20,423 nucleotides of DNA, taken from NCBI GenBank assembly GCA_900556765.1, contig USQH01000012.1, positions 1-20,423 on the forward strand. The letters run 5' to 3'. The translations under genes and the position numbers were made by a program. The stretch is from an uncultured Oscillospiraceae bacterium. Its GTDB lineage: Bacteria > Bacillota > Clostridia > Oscillospirales > Acutalibacteraceae. Positions 6,924-15,435 of this stretch are shown here, piece by piece; the stretch's first letter is position 1, and each line of letters begins with the position of its first letter. The notes beneath the pieces were generated by a model, which saw only the letters and a program-made list of their open reading frames with translations, searched no databases and was not told where the DNA came from.

Positions 6924-8339
6924 TCAGGCGGTTGCGACTTTCAAAATGTTGGTCGTGCCGGACAGATTGAGCGGTACGCCGGCGGTAATGACTACCGCGT
7001 CACCGGTAGATACTACGTCGATCTTTTTGGCGCAGTCAATCGCATGGCGGAAAAGACGCTCCTCATCGTCCTGATTGAGCGCCAAAACAGGGCATACACC
7101 CCATGAAAGCGCGAGCTGGTGATAAGTTTTGATATCAGGAGTTGCGGCGACGATCGGTTGGTTCGGTCTGTACTTTGAGACGCGGCGTGCCGTTGTACCC
7201 GATTTTGTTACTGCAATTATTGCCTTTGCCTGAACGTCGCGTGCTGTTGTACAGGCGGCGTCGCATATAGCATTGGTTGTGTCAAAGCTGGCAACATGAC
7301 GAATGCCGTTGTATACATCCATTTCAAAGGCATCACGCTCGGCCTGCTCGGCGATCTTGGACATTGTTGCGACCACATTTGCAGGATCATCGCCCATCGC
7401 AGTTTCGCCCGACAGCATGACAGCCGATGTGCCGTCAAATACCGCGTTTGCAACGTCGGTGATCTCCGCTCTGGTCGGCATGGATGAGTGTATCATTGAT
7501 TCGAGCATCTGAGTTGCAGTAATGACCATTTTGCCGGAACGATAGCACTGGCGGATAAACTTCTTCTGAATTCCGGGCAGGCGTTCGAATTCAACCTCGA
7601 CTCCCATGTCGCCGCGCGCTACCATTACGCCGTCGGAGTGCTCCAGTATCTCGTTAAAGTTTTCAACGCCCTCAATGTTTTCGATTTTGGCGATTATCCT
7701 GATGCTGTGACCGCCGTTGTAGTCAAGCAGCTTTCTTAATGCGATGACGTCTTCCTTGCGGCGGACAAAGGAAGCGGCAATAAAGTCAACGCCGTTTTCG
7801 ACACCGAAAAGAATGTCGCTCTCGTCCTGTTTGCTGATATATGGCATATCGAGCCGTATGTTGGGAACATTTATGCTCTTTTTGGATGACAGAGTGTTGC
7901 CTTCGGTAACGGTGCATACGATGTCGGTATCGGTTGTCTGATCGACAGAGAGCGAGATTTTACCGTCGTCGATGAGTATGCGATCGCCGCTTTTAAGCTG
8001 GCGCGGCAGATCGGCGTATGTGATAGATACGCGTTGATCGGTGCCGTCGGCGTTCTCGGTCGTGAGTGTTATATGGTCACCTTTTTTCAGCTCTATCGAT
8101 CCGTCCTTTATATCGCGTATGCGTATTTCGGGCCCCTTAGTGTCAAGCATGACTGCCGCCGGCACGCCCAGTCCGTCGCGTGCCTCGCGAAAAGTTTCTA
8201 TCATTTTCTTGTGATACTCATGTGTACCATGCGAAAAATTGAGTCTGGCGACGTTCATTCCGCTGAGCAGCATCTTCTCCATAACGGCGCGACTGCTGCT
8301 TGCAGGGCCGAGCGTACATACAATTTTTGTCCTTCTCAT
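6924..8339 (-). CDS. pyk: Pyruvate kinase
   Basis: The enzyme makes pyruvate and ATP from phosphoenolpyruvate and ADP at the end of glycolysis. The 471-residue protein has all core elements: RRTKIVCTLGPAS at the start, NVARLNFSHG at 29-38, LDTKGPEIR at 65-73, the active-site signature IIAKIENIEGVEN around 215-227 with Lys218 and Glu220, and MVARGDMGVE at 239-248. It ends after the allosteric C domain and lacks the extra PEP-utiliser-like domain found in Bacillus-type enzymes, so it is of the shorter class. The Glu in GPEIR would predict the potassium-dependent type. The ribosome binding site (AAAGG) is modest. A clear promoter lies upstream, and prs, next upstream, ends in its own terminator, so pyk is probably monocistronic. 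Confidence 0.97.
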   Translation of the reverse strand: MRRTKIVCTLGPASSSRAVMEKMLLSGMNVARLNFSHGTHEYHKKMIETFREARDGLGVPAAVMLDTKGPEIRIRDIKDGSIELKKGDHITLTTENADGTDQRVSITYADLPRQLKSGDRILIDDGKISLSVDQTTDTDIVCTVTEGNTLSSKKSINVPNIRLDMPYISKQDESDILFGVENGVDFIAASFVRRKEDVIALRKLLDYNGGHSIRIIAKIENIEGVENFNEILEHSDGVMVARGDMGVEVEFERLPGIQKKFIRQCYRSGKMVITATQMLESMIHSSMPTRAEITDVANAVFDGTSAVMLSGETAMGDDPANVVATMSKIAEQAERDAFEMDVYNGIRHVASFDTTNAICDAACTTARDVQAKAIIAVTKSGTTARRVSKYRPNQPIVAATPDIKTYHQLALSWGVCPVLALNQDDEERLFRHAIDCAKKIDVVSTGDAVVITAGVPLNLSGTTNILKVATA

Positions 8340-8385
8340 TTTATATTCGCCTTTCTTTGTGCCAAATTCCCCTATATTAATAATT

Positions 8386-8414
8386 ATTATACCTCATTTC
8401 AACCACGAAGGCAA
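8386..8414 (-). promoter_or_regulatory. Sigma-A promoter for pyk
   Basis: On the minus strand TTGCCT (8414-8409) and TATAAT (8391-8386) are 17 bases apart. The predicted start near 8379 gives a leader of about 40 bases. Confidence 0.75.
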
Positions 8415-8511
8415 CCCTCCGAATCGTATTTCACAAAAAATATCATTTTGCACATATTATTATGCCCGTTAAAAGCACGTTTTGCTGTTTCTTATTACAA
8501 TAACATTAAAT

Positions 8512-8528
8512 GATGAATCATATTCATC
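8512..8528. repeat. Perfect 7-bp inverted repeat upstream of pyk
   Basis: GATGAAT-CAT-ATTCATC is a 17-base near-palindrome. It lies between the prs terminator and the pyk promoter, about 100 bases upstream of the pyk -35 box. It could be an operator-like site, but it is far from the promoter and single-copy here. Confidence 0.35.
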
Positions 8529-8535
8529 GTATAAC

Positions 8536-8573
8536 AAAAAGCTCCTCCGATTTTTTAAAAAAATCAGAGGAGC
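8536..8573 (-). terminator. Intrinsic terminator of prs
   Basis: On the minus strand GCTCCTC (8573-8567) and GGAGGAGC pair around a long A/T stem, with one or two mismatches. TTTTT follows at 8540-8536. It begins 21 bases after the prs stop. Confidence 0.88.
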
Positions 8574-8593
8574 GAAATGTGTATAATACTGAA

Positions 8594-9694
8594 TTATTCA
8601 AGGTTGAGGAACTTTTTGATCTTGTGGATCGGGCTGAGAAGATCGCTGATCGAATGATCGTGGTTGATAGTGTCGATTATCAGTGCAATGTATTTTGACA
8701 TATCGACCTGAACGTACCACGGCTTAGTCAGCAATTCCGGCTTAGCGTAAACAAGGTTAGTGGAGAATACCTTGTCGATATAACCCTGCTCAAACGCTCT
8801 GTCAAAATTGTCAAAGCCCTCTACAAACAGACCGAAAGTAACGAATACAAAAATGCGGCGGGCTTTTTTAGCTTTCAGCTTTTCGGCGATATCAATAACC
8901 GAGTCGCCGGAGGAAATCATATCGTCAACGATGATGATATCCTTGCCTTCAACGTCCTGACCGAGGAACTCGTGAGCTTCGATCGGGTTGCGGCCGTTTA
9001 CAATGACTGAGTAGTTTCTGCGCTTGTAGAACATACCGAGGTCAAGCCCGAGTACCGATGAGTAGTAGATACAACGGCTCATGCCGCCCTCGTCGGGCGA
9101 TACGATCATGAGGTTGTCACGGTCAATCTTGATGTCGGGTACGTTTTTTACGAGCGCCTTTATCATCTGATAGGTGGGATGAACATTTTCGAATCCCTCA
9201 AGCGGGATAGCGTTTTGTACGCGGCTGTCGTGAGCGTCAAAAGTAATAATGTTGGTGACGCCCATGTTAGTCAGCTCCTGAAGCGCAAGCGCGCAGTCAA
9301 GCGATTCGCGGGCAACACGACGGTGCTGACGACCCTCGTAAAGCATCGGCATGATGACGGTGATCCTGCGTGCCTTACCGCCTGTTGCAGCAATGATTCG
9401 CTTAATATCCTGGAAATGGTCGTCCGGACTCATCGGAACGTCCATTCCGTACATACGGTAGGTAACGCCGTGGTTAAAGCAGTCGCAAATGATATAGAGA
9501 TCGTATCCGCGGATGGTGTGCTTAATGAGCGCTTTTGCTTCGCCCGAGCCGAATCGCGGACATACCGACGGAATAACGAAAGTGTCCTCCTCGGCCTCTC
9601 TCCACTCGGTCAGGTACTTGTCCACCTTTCCCGAAAGGTTGTCGCAACCGGGCATACTGATTATTCCGAGTTTACCGTAGATCTCGTCAGCCAT
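8594..9694 (-). CDS. prs: Ribose-phosphate pyrophosphokinase (PRPP synthetase), long clostridial form
   Basis: The enzyme transfers pyrophosphate from ATP to ribose 5-phosphate, making PRPP for purines, pyrimidines, NAD, His and Trp. The 366-residue protein is longer than the usual ~315. It has RQHRRVARESLD at about 122-133, FDAHDSRVQ at 152-160 (the counterpart of the D-x-H metal-binding segment), KRR at 224-226 in the catalytic loop region, and the PRPP-binding motif DIIIVDDMISSGDS at 252-265. The extra length is mainly N-terminal and C-terminal. GGGGGA precedes the ATG by about 8-9 bases. A GU-containing hairpin lies in the leader, and I found no convincing -35/-10 pair upstream. It has its own terminator. 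Confidence 0.93.
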   Translation of the reverse strand: MADEIYGKLGIISMPGCDNLSGKVDKYLTEWREAEEDTFVIPSVCPRFGSGEAKALIKHTIRGYDLYIICDCFNHGVTYRMYGMDVPMSPDDHFQDIKRIIAATGGKARRITVIMPMLYEGRQHRRVARESLDCALALQELTNMGVTNIITFDAHDSRVQNAIPLEGFENVHPTYQMIKALVKNVPDIKIDRDNLMIVSPDEGGMSRCIYYSSVLGLDLGMFYKRRNYSVIVNGRNPIEAHEFLGQDVEGKDIIIVDDMISSGDSVIDIAEKLKAKKARRIFVFVTFGLFVEGFDNFDRAFEQGYIDKVFSTNLVYAKPELLTKPWYVQVDMSKYIALIIDTINHDHSISDLLSPIHKIKKFLNLE

Positions 9695-9732
9695 TGATAT
9701 CGTCCCCCAAATAAATGTTTATTTCTAATTTC

Positions 9733-9755
9733 GTCACGAACAGCCTGTCCGCGAC
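9733..9755 (-). promoter_or_regulatory. Hairpin in the prs leader
   Basis: On the minus strand GTCGCGGACA and TGTTCGTGAC form a 10-bp stem with a GGC loop. It has two G-U pairs, which would be A-C mismatches on the plus strand, so the structure fits RNA made in the prs direction. It ends about 40 bases before the prs ATG. No known riboswitch is recognised. Confidence 0.4.
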
Positions 9756-9831
9756 ATTCTACTAAATAATTCTATCATACGGTATATAAAAATGGAAGAT
9801 GGGATAATACACAATATTTAATAAGTATATG

Positions 9832-10737
9832 TCATATAATTTCTACGGAATGTTTCCTAAGCATGGCAATGGGATGATATGATAGCTTTGATCGGCGCAG
9901 CCCTTCAACGCCGTCGTCCTCCTCGCGGTTAATGTAGACAGCGTCCTTTGCAAAATGCTGCGCAAATCGCTGTACCATCACCTGATACACGCCGGCGTAG
10001 TCGGTATTTCCCTTTTCAATGTGGATAAACAAGGTGTCGCCGACCTGTTCACCGATAGATATGGCTATTATTTTTTCTCCGTCGGCCAGTATCCCACCGC
10101 AAAGGTTAAGCTTGTCGTAATGGGGTAACAGCTCAAGGTCGGCACGGCTCTCGTTCTCACCCGAAACAGTGCCGTCACCGTTTTCAGACACATATTCGCG
10201 CAAAAATGCAAAAGCTTCCTCGCGGTTTTCATCCGTTATCAGGGAAAACACCGCGTCTGGATAGAGCCGCTCAAATTTATGAACATGATTTCGCTGACCG
10301 CTGAATTTTTTGCCCGTGTAGTTGATTAGATCGTCGGCGTTGTAGAGGTAATCGTCCCACGCGTCAAGGTGCTGAACCGCGCATCGTTCCTTGCCGAACA
10401 CATCGTACAGCAGGTTCAGTCCCTCATCGGGCACGTCGCTGAATATGCAGCGCGTACCGATGCTGATGCAGTGATCGTATACAGCATGAAGCGCGGCGCG
10501 TACATCACCGTCGCCGACGGGTATGGAGTGGCATAAGCCTTCACCGGGATAATCGGCGGCTATGACTGCCGTGCCGTCAATCTCGCAAATACGCAAATTG
10601 TATACTTTTCGCCACATCATTATACTGCCGACAGTGTAGTTGCCGGTGCGGTAGCTTTGCTTTGAAAAGCATTCGGATATCAGCGTAATGTGCTGTTCGC
10701 CGACCGGCTTGAAATCGAGCTTTTTCACTGAGATCAT
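9832..10737 (-). CDS. DUF2156 (phosphatidylglycerol lysyltransferase C-terminal-like) protein
   Basis: The protein has the tandem acetyltransferase-like fold family DUF2156/LPG_synthase_C. The diagnostic parts are WDDYLYNADDLINYTGKKF followed by SGQRNHVHKF, the central LNLCGGILADGEKIIAISIGE, and the C-terminal YINREEDDGVEGLRRSKLSY. Soluble relatives without the membrane flippase domain are common in Clostridia and have no settled function; some relatives transfer an amino acid from tRNA to lipid or another acceptor. No membrane helix is present. The frame is open from an ATG at 10758, but that codon lacks a ribosome binding site. I prefer the ATG at 10737, which begins MISVKKLDFKPV and has GGGAG upstream, though 14 bases away. 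It is a single gene with its own promoter. Confidence 0.85.
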   Translation of the reverse strand: MISVKKLDFKPVGEQHITLISECFSKQSYRTGNYTVGSIMMWRKVYNLRICEIDGTAVIAADYPGEGLCHSIPVGDGDVRAALHAVYDHCISIGTRCIFSDVPDEGLNLLYDVFGKERCAVQHLDAWDDYLYNADDLINYTGKKFSGQRNHVHKFERLYPDAVFSLITDENREEAFAFLREYVSENGDGTVSGENESRADLELLPHYDKLNLCGGILADGEKIIAISIGEQVGDTLFIHIEKGNTDYAGVYQVMVQRFAQHFAKDAVYINREEDDGVEGLRRSKLSYHPIAMLRKHSVEII

Positions 10738-10781
10738 AAAAATAAAAGATACTCCCATTTAGTAATTTTCATCATAAAATA

Positions 10782-10809
10782 ATTATACCCGTCTTTTTTA
10801 CTAAGTCAA
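10782..10809 (-). promoter_or_regulatory. Sigma-A promoter for the DUF2156 gene
   Basis: On the minus strand TTGACT (10809-10804) and TATAAT (10787-10782) are 16 bases apart. The start would be near 10775, upstream of both candidate start codons. Confidence 0.8.
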
Positions 10810-10844
10810 TCACACATGTCAATAAAATAAAGGAATTAAAACTG

Positions 10845-10873
10845 TTGATAAGTCAAACTATGTTTGGTATAAT
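10845..10873 (+). promoter_or_regulatory. Sigma-A promoter for the thyX operon
   Basis: TTGATA (10845-10850) and TATAAT (10868-10873) are 17 bases apart. The start near 10880 leaves a ~50-base leader ending in GCGGAGG before the thyX ATG. It is divergent from the DUF2156 promoter. Confidence 0.85.
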
Positions 10874-10930
10874 GTGTATAACTATGTATAAATTAAGCGA
10901 CGGCAATGACTGTCGCTGCGGAGGATTAAA

Positions 10931-11707
10931 ATGAAGGTCACCTTGCTTGCACATACTCCGCAGCCGGAGATAACGGTAGCCATGTCGGCAAAGCTGTGTT
11001 ATTCGGCGGCGGATATCGATACCATTCGCGACGGACTTGATGAGGAAAAAGCGGCGAGCTTTGTTGATATGCTCGCAGAGATCGGTCATGAAAGTCCGAT
11101 TGAGCACGCGTCGTTTACATTCGGCATAGAGGGCGTTTCACGATCACTGCTTGCTCAGATAACACGCCATCGCATAGCGTCGTACAGTGTTCAGAGCCAG
11201 CGCTATGTTAAAGAGGCACAGTTTGAATATGTTTTGCCGCCGGAAATCGCAAAGGATGCCGCGGCAAAGGAAATATATTTGCGCTCGATGGAGTCGGCAC
11301 AGCGCGATTACGAGCAGCTTACCGAGCTGCTTTCTGCACGGCACAAGGCGGACATGATTGCCGCCGGCGTCGACGAAAAGAAGGCAACACGCGACGCCGA
11401 GAAAAAGGCGATCGAGGACGCGCGTTTCGTCCTGCCGAATGCCTGCACTACAAAGATGATAGTTACCATGAACGCACGCAGTCTGCTTAACTTTTTCTCA
11501 CACCGCTGCTGCAACCGCGCTCAGTGGGAGATACGCGAACTTGCGACCGAGATGTACCGTCTGTGCATCGGCGTCGCGCCGAACCTGTTTTCACACGCCG
11601 GTCCGCCCTGTGTTCGCGGAAAATGTACCGAGGGCAAGATGTCGTGCGGCCATCCCGATGAGGTCAGAGCGCGCTTTGCCGAGCTTGCGGGGAGAACAAA
11701 AGAATGA
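10931..11707 (+). CDS. thyX: FAD-dependent thymidylate synthase
   Basis: ThyX methylates dUMP to dTMP using methylene-tetrahydrofolate and reduced flavin, releasing tetrahydrofolate rather than dihydrofolate. The signature RHRx7S is present as RHR at 79-81 and Ser89 (RHRIASYSVQSQRY). IGHESPIEHASFTF at 51-64 is the other conserved block. The C-terminus carries a Cys-rich segment, CVRGKCTEGKMSCGHP, seen in clostridial members. The 258-residue length is normal. GGAGG sits 7 bases before the ATG. The TGA overlaps the tmk ATG by 4 bases, so the next enzyme of the same pathway is translationally coupled. It heads an apparent six-gene operon that also carries a folate enzyme. Confidence 0.97.
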   Translation: MKVTLLAHTPQPEITVAMSAKLCYSAADIDTIRDGLDEEKAASFVDMLAEIGHESPIEHASFTFGIEGVSRSLLAQITRHRIASYSVQSQRYVKEAQFEYVLPPEIAKDAAAKEIYLRSMESAQRDYEQLTELLSARHKADMIAAGVDEKKATRDAEKKAIEDARFVLPNACTTKMIVTMNARSLLNFFSHRCCNRAQWEIRELATEMYRLCIGVAPNLFSHAGPPCVRGKCTEGKMSCGHPDEVRARFAELAGRTKE

Positions 11708-12366
11708 GCGGACGGCTGATAGTTATTGAAGGACTTGACGGCAGCGGCAAGTCGACGCAGATGTCACTTCTGCGCGAACGGTTGGGAGAAAGTGTACGCT
11801 ATATAAAATTCCCCGATTATGACGACCCGTCAAGCACCCTTATAAAAATGTACCTTGACGGTCAGTTTGGTGACACCGCCGATTCGGTAAATGCTTATGC
11901 AGCGTCGCTGCTCTACTCGGTCGACCGTTTTGCCAGCTTCAGGCGGCACTGGAAGAATGATTACGAGGGCGGAAAGACCATTCTGTGCGACCGTTATACG
12001 ACATCCAATGCGGTGCATCAGATGTCAAAACTGCCGCGCAGTGAGTGGAAACCCTTCCTTGACTGGCTGTATGATACCGAGTTTTGCAAAATAGGAATAC
12101 CGCGGCCCGACAAGGTCATTTTTCTCGATGTGCCGGTTGAGGTATCACAGAAAATGATGACCTCGCGCTATCGCGGAGACGAGGGCAAAAAGGATATACA
12201 CGAGCGCGACGTTGCCTATTTGCACCATTGCTATGAATGTGCGCTTTTTGCCGCCGAATATCTCGGCTGGACGGTGGTTAAATGTACCGCCGACGGCAAA
12301 ATGAGATCAATTGAGGATATCGCTGCAGAGGTTTATTCCCATGCTGCCGCGGCGATCGGCGAATGA
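11704..12366 (+). CDS. tmk: Thymidylate kinase (dTMP kinase)
   Basis: The 220-residue protein phosphorylates dTMP to dTDP with ATP, the step directly after ThyX. The P-loop GLDGSGKST is at 10-18, and the conserved CDRYTTSNAVHQ (DR[YH] motif) binds the nucleotide. The later TSRYRGDEGKKDIHERD is the lid region, with several Arg and Lys residues. The start follows from the ATGA overlap with thyX. It resembles the somewhat divergent clostridial dTMP kinases more than the classic E. coli enzyme, but the assignment is firm given the motifs and the thyX neighbour. Confidence 0.94.
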   Translation: MSGRLIVIEGLDGSGKSTQMSLLRERLGESVRYIKFPDYDDPSSTLIKMYLDGQFGDTADSVNAYAASLLYSVDRFASFRRHWKNDYEGGKTILCDRYTTSNAVHQMSKLPRSEWKPFLDWLYDTEFCKIGIPRPDKVIFLDVPVEVSQKMMTSRYRGDEGKKDIHERDVAYLHHCYECALFAAEYLGWTVVKCTADGKMRSIEDIAAEVYSHAAAAIGE

Positions 12367-12390
12367 TAACGATAACCGGAGTGAATAACA

Positions 12391-12936
12391 ATGATATACT
12401 GCTTTTTAGCTGACGGATTTGAGGAGACGGAGGCAATAGCTCCCGTCGATGTGCTGCGGCGAGCGGGTTTGCGCGTAACTGTCGTCGGCATCGGCGGCAG
12501 AGCGATAGTCGGCGCGCACGGCATTGCGGTCGGCGCGGATATTTCCGATTCCGAGGTAGGTATGCCGACCGACATCGATGCGGTCATTTTGCCGGGCGGA
12601 ATGCCGGGCACGCTTAACCTTGAAAAAAACGAGACGGTCAGTCAATTTATTGGCGCTGCCGCTGAAAAAGGAGCACTGCTTGCCGCTATTTGCGCCGCAC
12701 CGTCAATTCTCGGCCGCCGTGGACTGCTGAACGGAAAAAAAGCTACCTGCTTTGACGGATTTGAGTCGATGCTCGAAGGAGCGGAATTTGTTGACGCGCC
12801 GACGGTCTCCGACGGCAATATTATTACGGCGAGAGGAGCTGGAGCGGCGCTTGACTTCGGCTTTGCTATGGTGCGCTACCTCGTCGGCGAGGATAAGGCG
12901 GAGTCACTCAGAAAGGGTATGAAATGCCCAAAGTAG
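12391..12936 (+). CDS. DJ-1/PfpI (YajL-like) family protein
   Basis: The 181-residue protein is a member of the DJ-1/ThiJ/PfpI superfamily. FLADGFEETEAIAPVDVLRR at 5-24 carries the conserved acidic residue (Glu14 by alignment with DJ-1 Glu18). AAICAAPSILG has the nucleophile-elbow Cys101 (DJ-1 Cys106). The third position, His126 in DJ-1, seems to be Phe119, as in YajL-type proteins. Relatives have been described as glyoxalase III, protein deglycase or redox-stress chaperones, and the true activity is disputed. It sits between tmk and the folate enzyme, and its 3' end overlaps the latter by 13 bases. GGAG lies about 10 bases upstream of the ATG. I see no evidence for a protease role. Confidence 0.9.
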   Translation: MIYCFLADGFEETEAIAPVDVLRRAGLRVTVVGIGGRAIVGAHGIAVGADISDSEVGMPTDIDAVILPGGMPGTLNLEKNETVSQFIGAAAEKGALLAAICAAPSILGRRGLLNGKKATCFDGFESMLEGAEFVDAPTVSDGNIITARGAGAALDFGFAMVRYLVGEDKAESLRKGMKCPK

Positions 12937-13562
12937 ACCTTAGAGTATATAAGCGTGAGCTGAGGGAGAAACGGAAAAACAGCCGCATGAGCCTTGATCC
13001 GAAGCAAAAGGAAAGCATGGACAGGCGCATCGCTCACAGGGTAATTTCCCTCAAACGATACGCTAACGCAAACACCGTTATGATATATGCCTCGACACCC
13101 ATCGAGGTGGATACGTTCGAGATTATAGATCACGCGCTGTCGCACGGAAAGCACGTTGCCTTGCCGCGATGTATAAAAGGAACGCGTAACATGGAGTTTT
13201 ACTACATAAACTCAACCGATGATCTTGAACGCGGCACATTTAATGTGTTGGAACCGCGCGAAGGGCTGACAGAAGTCACCGATTACAGCGGTGCGTTGAT
13301 GATCGTACCTGCGCTCGGCTTGGACAGCTTCGGCTATCGGCTCGGTTACGGCGGCGGATACTATGACCGCTACCTTGCGCGTTATAATTTCGATACTGTC
13401 GGCATTTGCTACGCCGATGATTATATGTACAGGATGCTTCACGGTCGGTATGACTGCCCACTGGGATTGATAATTACAGAGCGTTTTGTTCGACGGCCGA
13501 ACAAAACAGGAGTTAAAATAACAAAGAAAGCACAGGAGGATCAAAATGGATCAACCGAATAA
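12924..13562 (+). CDS. 5-formyltetrahydrofolate cyclo-ligase
   Basis: The enzyme (MTHFS) converts 5-formyl-THF to 5,10-methenyl-THF with ATP, returning a dead-end folate to the one-carbon pool that feeds ThyX. The N-terminus is basic and helical (KRELREKRKNS), as is normal for the family. The nucleotide/folate signature LDSFGYRLGYGGGYYDRYL lies at 133-151. The 212-residue length is slightly above the usual ~190, through a polar C-terminal tail (KKAQEDQNGSTE) that overlaps the mltG ribosome binding site and start. The start overlaps the DJ-1 gene by 13 bases and has GAAAGGG upstream within that gene. Confidence 0.95.
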   Translation: MPKVDLRVYKRELREKRKNSRMSLDPKQKESMDRRIAHRVISLKRYANANTVMIYASTPIEVDTFEIIDHALSHGKHVALPRCIKGTRNMEFYYINSTDDLERGTFNVLEPREGLTEVTDYSGALMIVPALGLDSFGYRLGYGGGYYDRYLARYNFDTVGICYADDYMYRMLHGRYDCPLGLIITERFVRRPNKTGVKITKKAQEDQNGSTE

Positions 13563-15435
13563 GAGCAATTTTTCCTTTGAACCTGAAAAGATAGAAACCG
13601 TTGACGCGTTTGAAGCCGATAATACGGAGCCTGTCGAAAAAAAGTATAATTTCGAGCTTTTCGGAGACAGGTCGAGTGCGTCGTCGCACACTTCCGAACC
13701 TCAAATGCCCAATACGCAAAAAGAACGCGCACCGGAAAGAAATGAGCGCGTTGACCGCAGACCCTCTCAGCAGGATCGAACTCGCGGTCAGCGCCCTGCC
13801 GCTCCCGCTGCCGGAAATAATAAAACGCTGCCGATCGATGTTCCGATGGCTGACGGCGGACAACCCGCACAGAAAGAGGTTAAAGCACAGACACCGGCTT
13901 CGGACACCGCCGCGAACAGTGCAAACAATATGCCGCGTGATTCCGTTAACATGGATGATGACTTTCAGCTTTCAAACGGCTTCCGCATATCCGATCCGGA
14001 AGCTGTAAAGCGCCCTGCCGTGAACAAGCCTTCGGGTGCACAGCGCAAGCCGATCGGCGAGACTGCTCACGCAGACCGTCGTCCGCGAGACGACAGACGT
14101 CATAACATTCCCGACGATCACAGAGATCATGACAAAAAGCCGCTGAATATCCGTGAATATTATCATGCTCATAAGGTGCAGGTTATTATCTCCTCTATTC
14201 TTGCCGTCATCGCTATCGTTATTTTCTTTGTTGTCGGCACAAGAATGAGAATCGACATTTTCGGCATTACAAATACAATGTTGATTGCAAGCCTGCTTTC
14301 GATTGCGGTTATACTCATCATCATCGGAATATTCATTAAGCAAAAGCATCGCGTTATTTACAGCGTAATGTGGGTGATGATAATACTGATATTTGCAGGA
14401 AGTTTTGCCGGCGTCGTGCTCAGCGGTGTCTGTGACTTTTTCGGTATCAGCCGCGTACATACAATTTCCGACTTTTCGATACCCGAGGACGGCAACTGGG
14501 GCACAGCCACAATCGCCGAGCACCTATATGACGAGGGAATAATAAATCATCCGACCCTTTTCCGTGTTATATCGCGTCTGAAGCACTACGACGGTACTTA
14601 CCAGTGGGGCAACTACGAGCTTAATTCGGAAATGGATTACGGCACCATCATGGAGGTTCTGAAAAGCGGTAATCAGGCCGCAACGGTAAAGGTGCGTATT
14701 CCCGAAGCGGCGACTGTTGACGAGATAATAAAAATTCTCAGCGATAACGGCGTCTGCACCAAGGAACAGTTTATGGAAGCAATGAGAAACGGCGACTACA
14801 AGTACACTTGGGTAAGCTCCATACCGACAAATACGGTGCGCTATCGTTTTGAGGGCTACCTGTATCCCGATACTTACAATTTCTACGCCGAGCCGTCGGT
14901 ATCCAATGCGGAGCGTGCTATTGACAAGATGCTCAGCGCGTTCAATGCGCATTTGCCCGAAAACTGGCAGGAAATGCTCAAAGTGGTAGGTAACCGCCTC
15001 GGCGATAATGATTTCTCACTTAACGACGCGCTTGCAGTCGGTTCAATACTGGAGCTGGAGGCGAGCGGCAACGGAGACGAGATGAAGAATGTTGCGTCCG
15101 TGTTCTACAATCGATTGACGTGGAACGAACCGCACTATCTCGGTTCCACACCGACCTATTATTATCCCGATAACCGTTACAATACCAACGCCGGACCGAT
15201 GACCGTCACCGACGAAGATGGTAAGAAGATAACCTATCAGGCAGGCTTCGAGGGATTGCCGCCCGGACCGCAGTGCTCCGTTTCCGGAACAGCGATACTC
15301 GCTTGTCTGCAGCCGGCGGATAACGAATACACCTACTTTGTTACCGACTCCGATATGAAGTTCTATTACAACAAATCGTATACCGCTCACCTGAATACTA
15401 TTGCAAAGCTGAAAAAGAGCGGAAAGTGGGCGTAA
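13546..15435 (+). CDS. mltG: Endolytic murein transglycosylase MltG, with long cytoplasmic tail and three membrane helices
   Basis: MltG cuts nascent glycan strands just outside the membrane and so sets strand length. The 629-residue protein has a polar, low-complexity N-terminal region (1-210) rich in Asp, Glu, Arg, Pro, Gln and Asn. Three hydrophobic helices follow at about 213-231, 245-264 and 270-294. Then come the LysM-like subdomain (VRIPEAATVDEIIKILSDNG) and the YceG catalytic domain: GSILELEASGNGDEMKNVAS with Glu503 and Glu505, one of which is catalytic, FYNRL, and the end block GLPPGPQCSVSGTAILACLQ. An odd helix number puts the catalytic domain outside. Usual relatives have a single helix and ~330-390 residues. 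CAGGAGG precedes the ATG. It overlaps the cyclo-ligase gene by 17 bases, and the next gene starts directly after its stop. Confidence 0.94.
   Translation: MDQPNKSNFSFEPEKIETVDAFEADNTEPVEKKYNFELFGDRSSASSHTSEPQMPNTQKERAPERNERVDRRPSQQDRTRGQRPAAPAAGNNKTLPIDVPMADGGQPAQKEVKAQTPASDTAANSANNMPRDSVNMDDDFQLSNGFRISDPEAVKRPAVNKPSGAQRKPIGETAHADRRPRDDRRHNIPDDHRDHDKKPLNIREYYHAHKVQVIISSILAVIAIVIFFVVGTRMRIDIFGITNTMLIASLLSIAVILIIIGIFIKQKHRVIYSVMWVMIILIFAGSFAGVVLSGVCDFFGISRVHTISDFSIPEDGNWGTATIAEHLYDEGIINHPTLFRVISRLKHYDGTYQWGNYELNSEMDYGTIMEVLKSGNQAATVKVRIPEAATVDEIIKILSDNGVCTKEQFMEAMRNGDYKYTWVSSIPTNTVRYRFEGYLYPDTYNFYAEPSVSNAERAIDKMLSAFNAHLPENWQEMLKVVGNRLGDNDFSLNDALAVGSILELEASGNGDEMKNVASVFYNRLTWNEPHYLGSTPTYYYPDNRYNTNAGPMTVTDEDGKKITYQAGFEGLPPGPQCSVSGTAILACLQPADNEYTYFVTDSDMKFYYNKSYTAHLNTIAKLKKSGKWA

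Noticed and set aside
9179..9697. 172-residue plus-strand open frame within prs
   Set aside because: It is antisense to the conserved PRPP synthetase frame and its translation has no family character.
9756..9831. A promoter for prs (TATGAT or TAGAAT boxes on the minus strand)
   Set aside because: Several -10-like sequences exist, but none has a plausible -35 box at 16-18 bases, so I did not annotate one.
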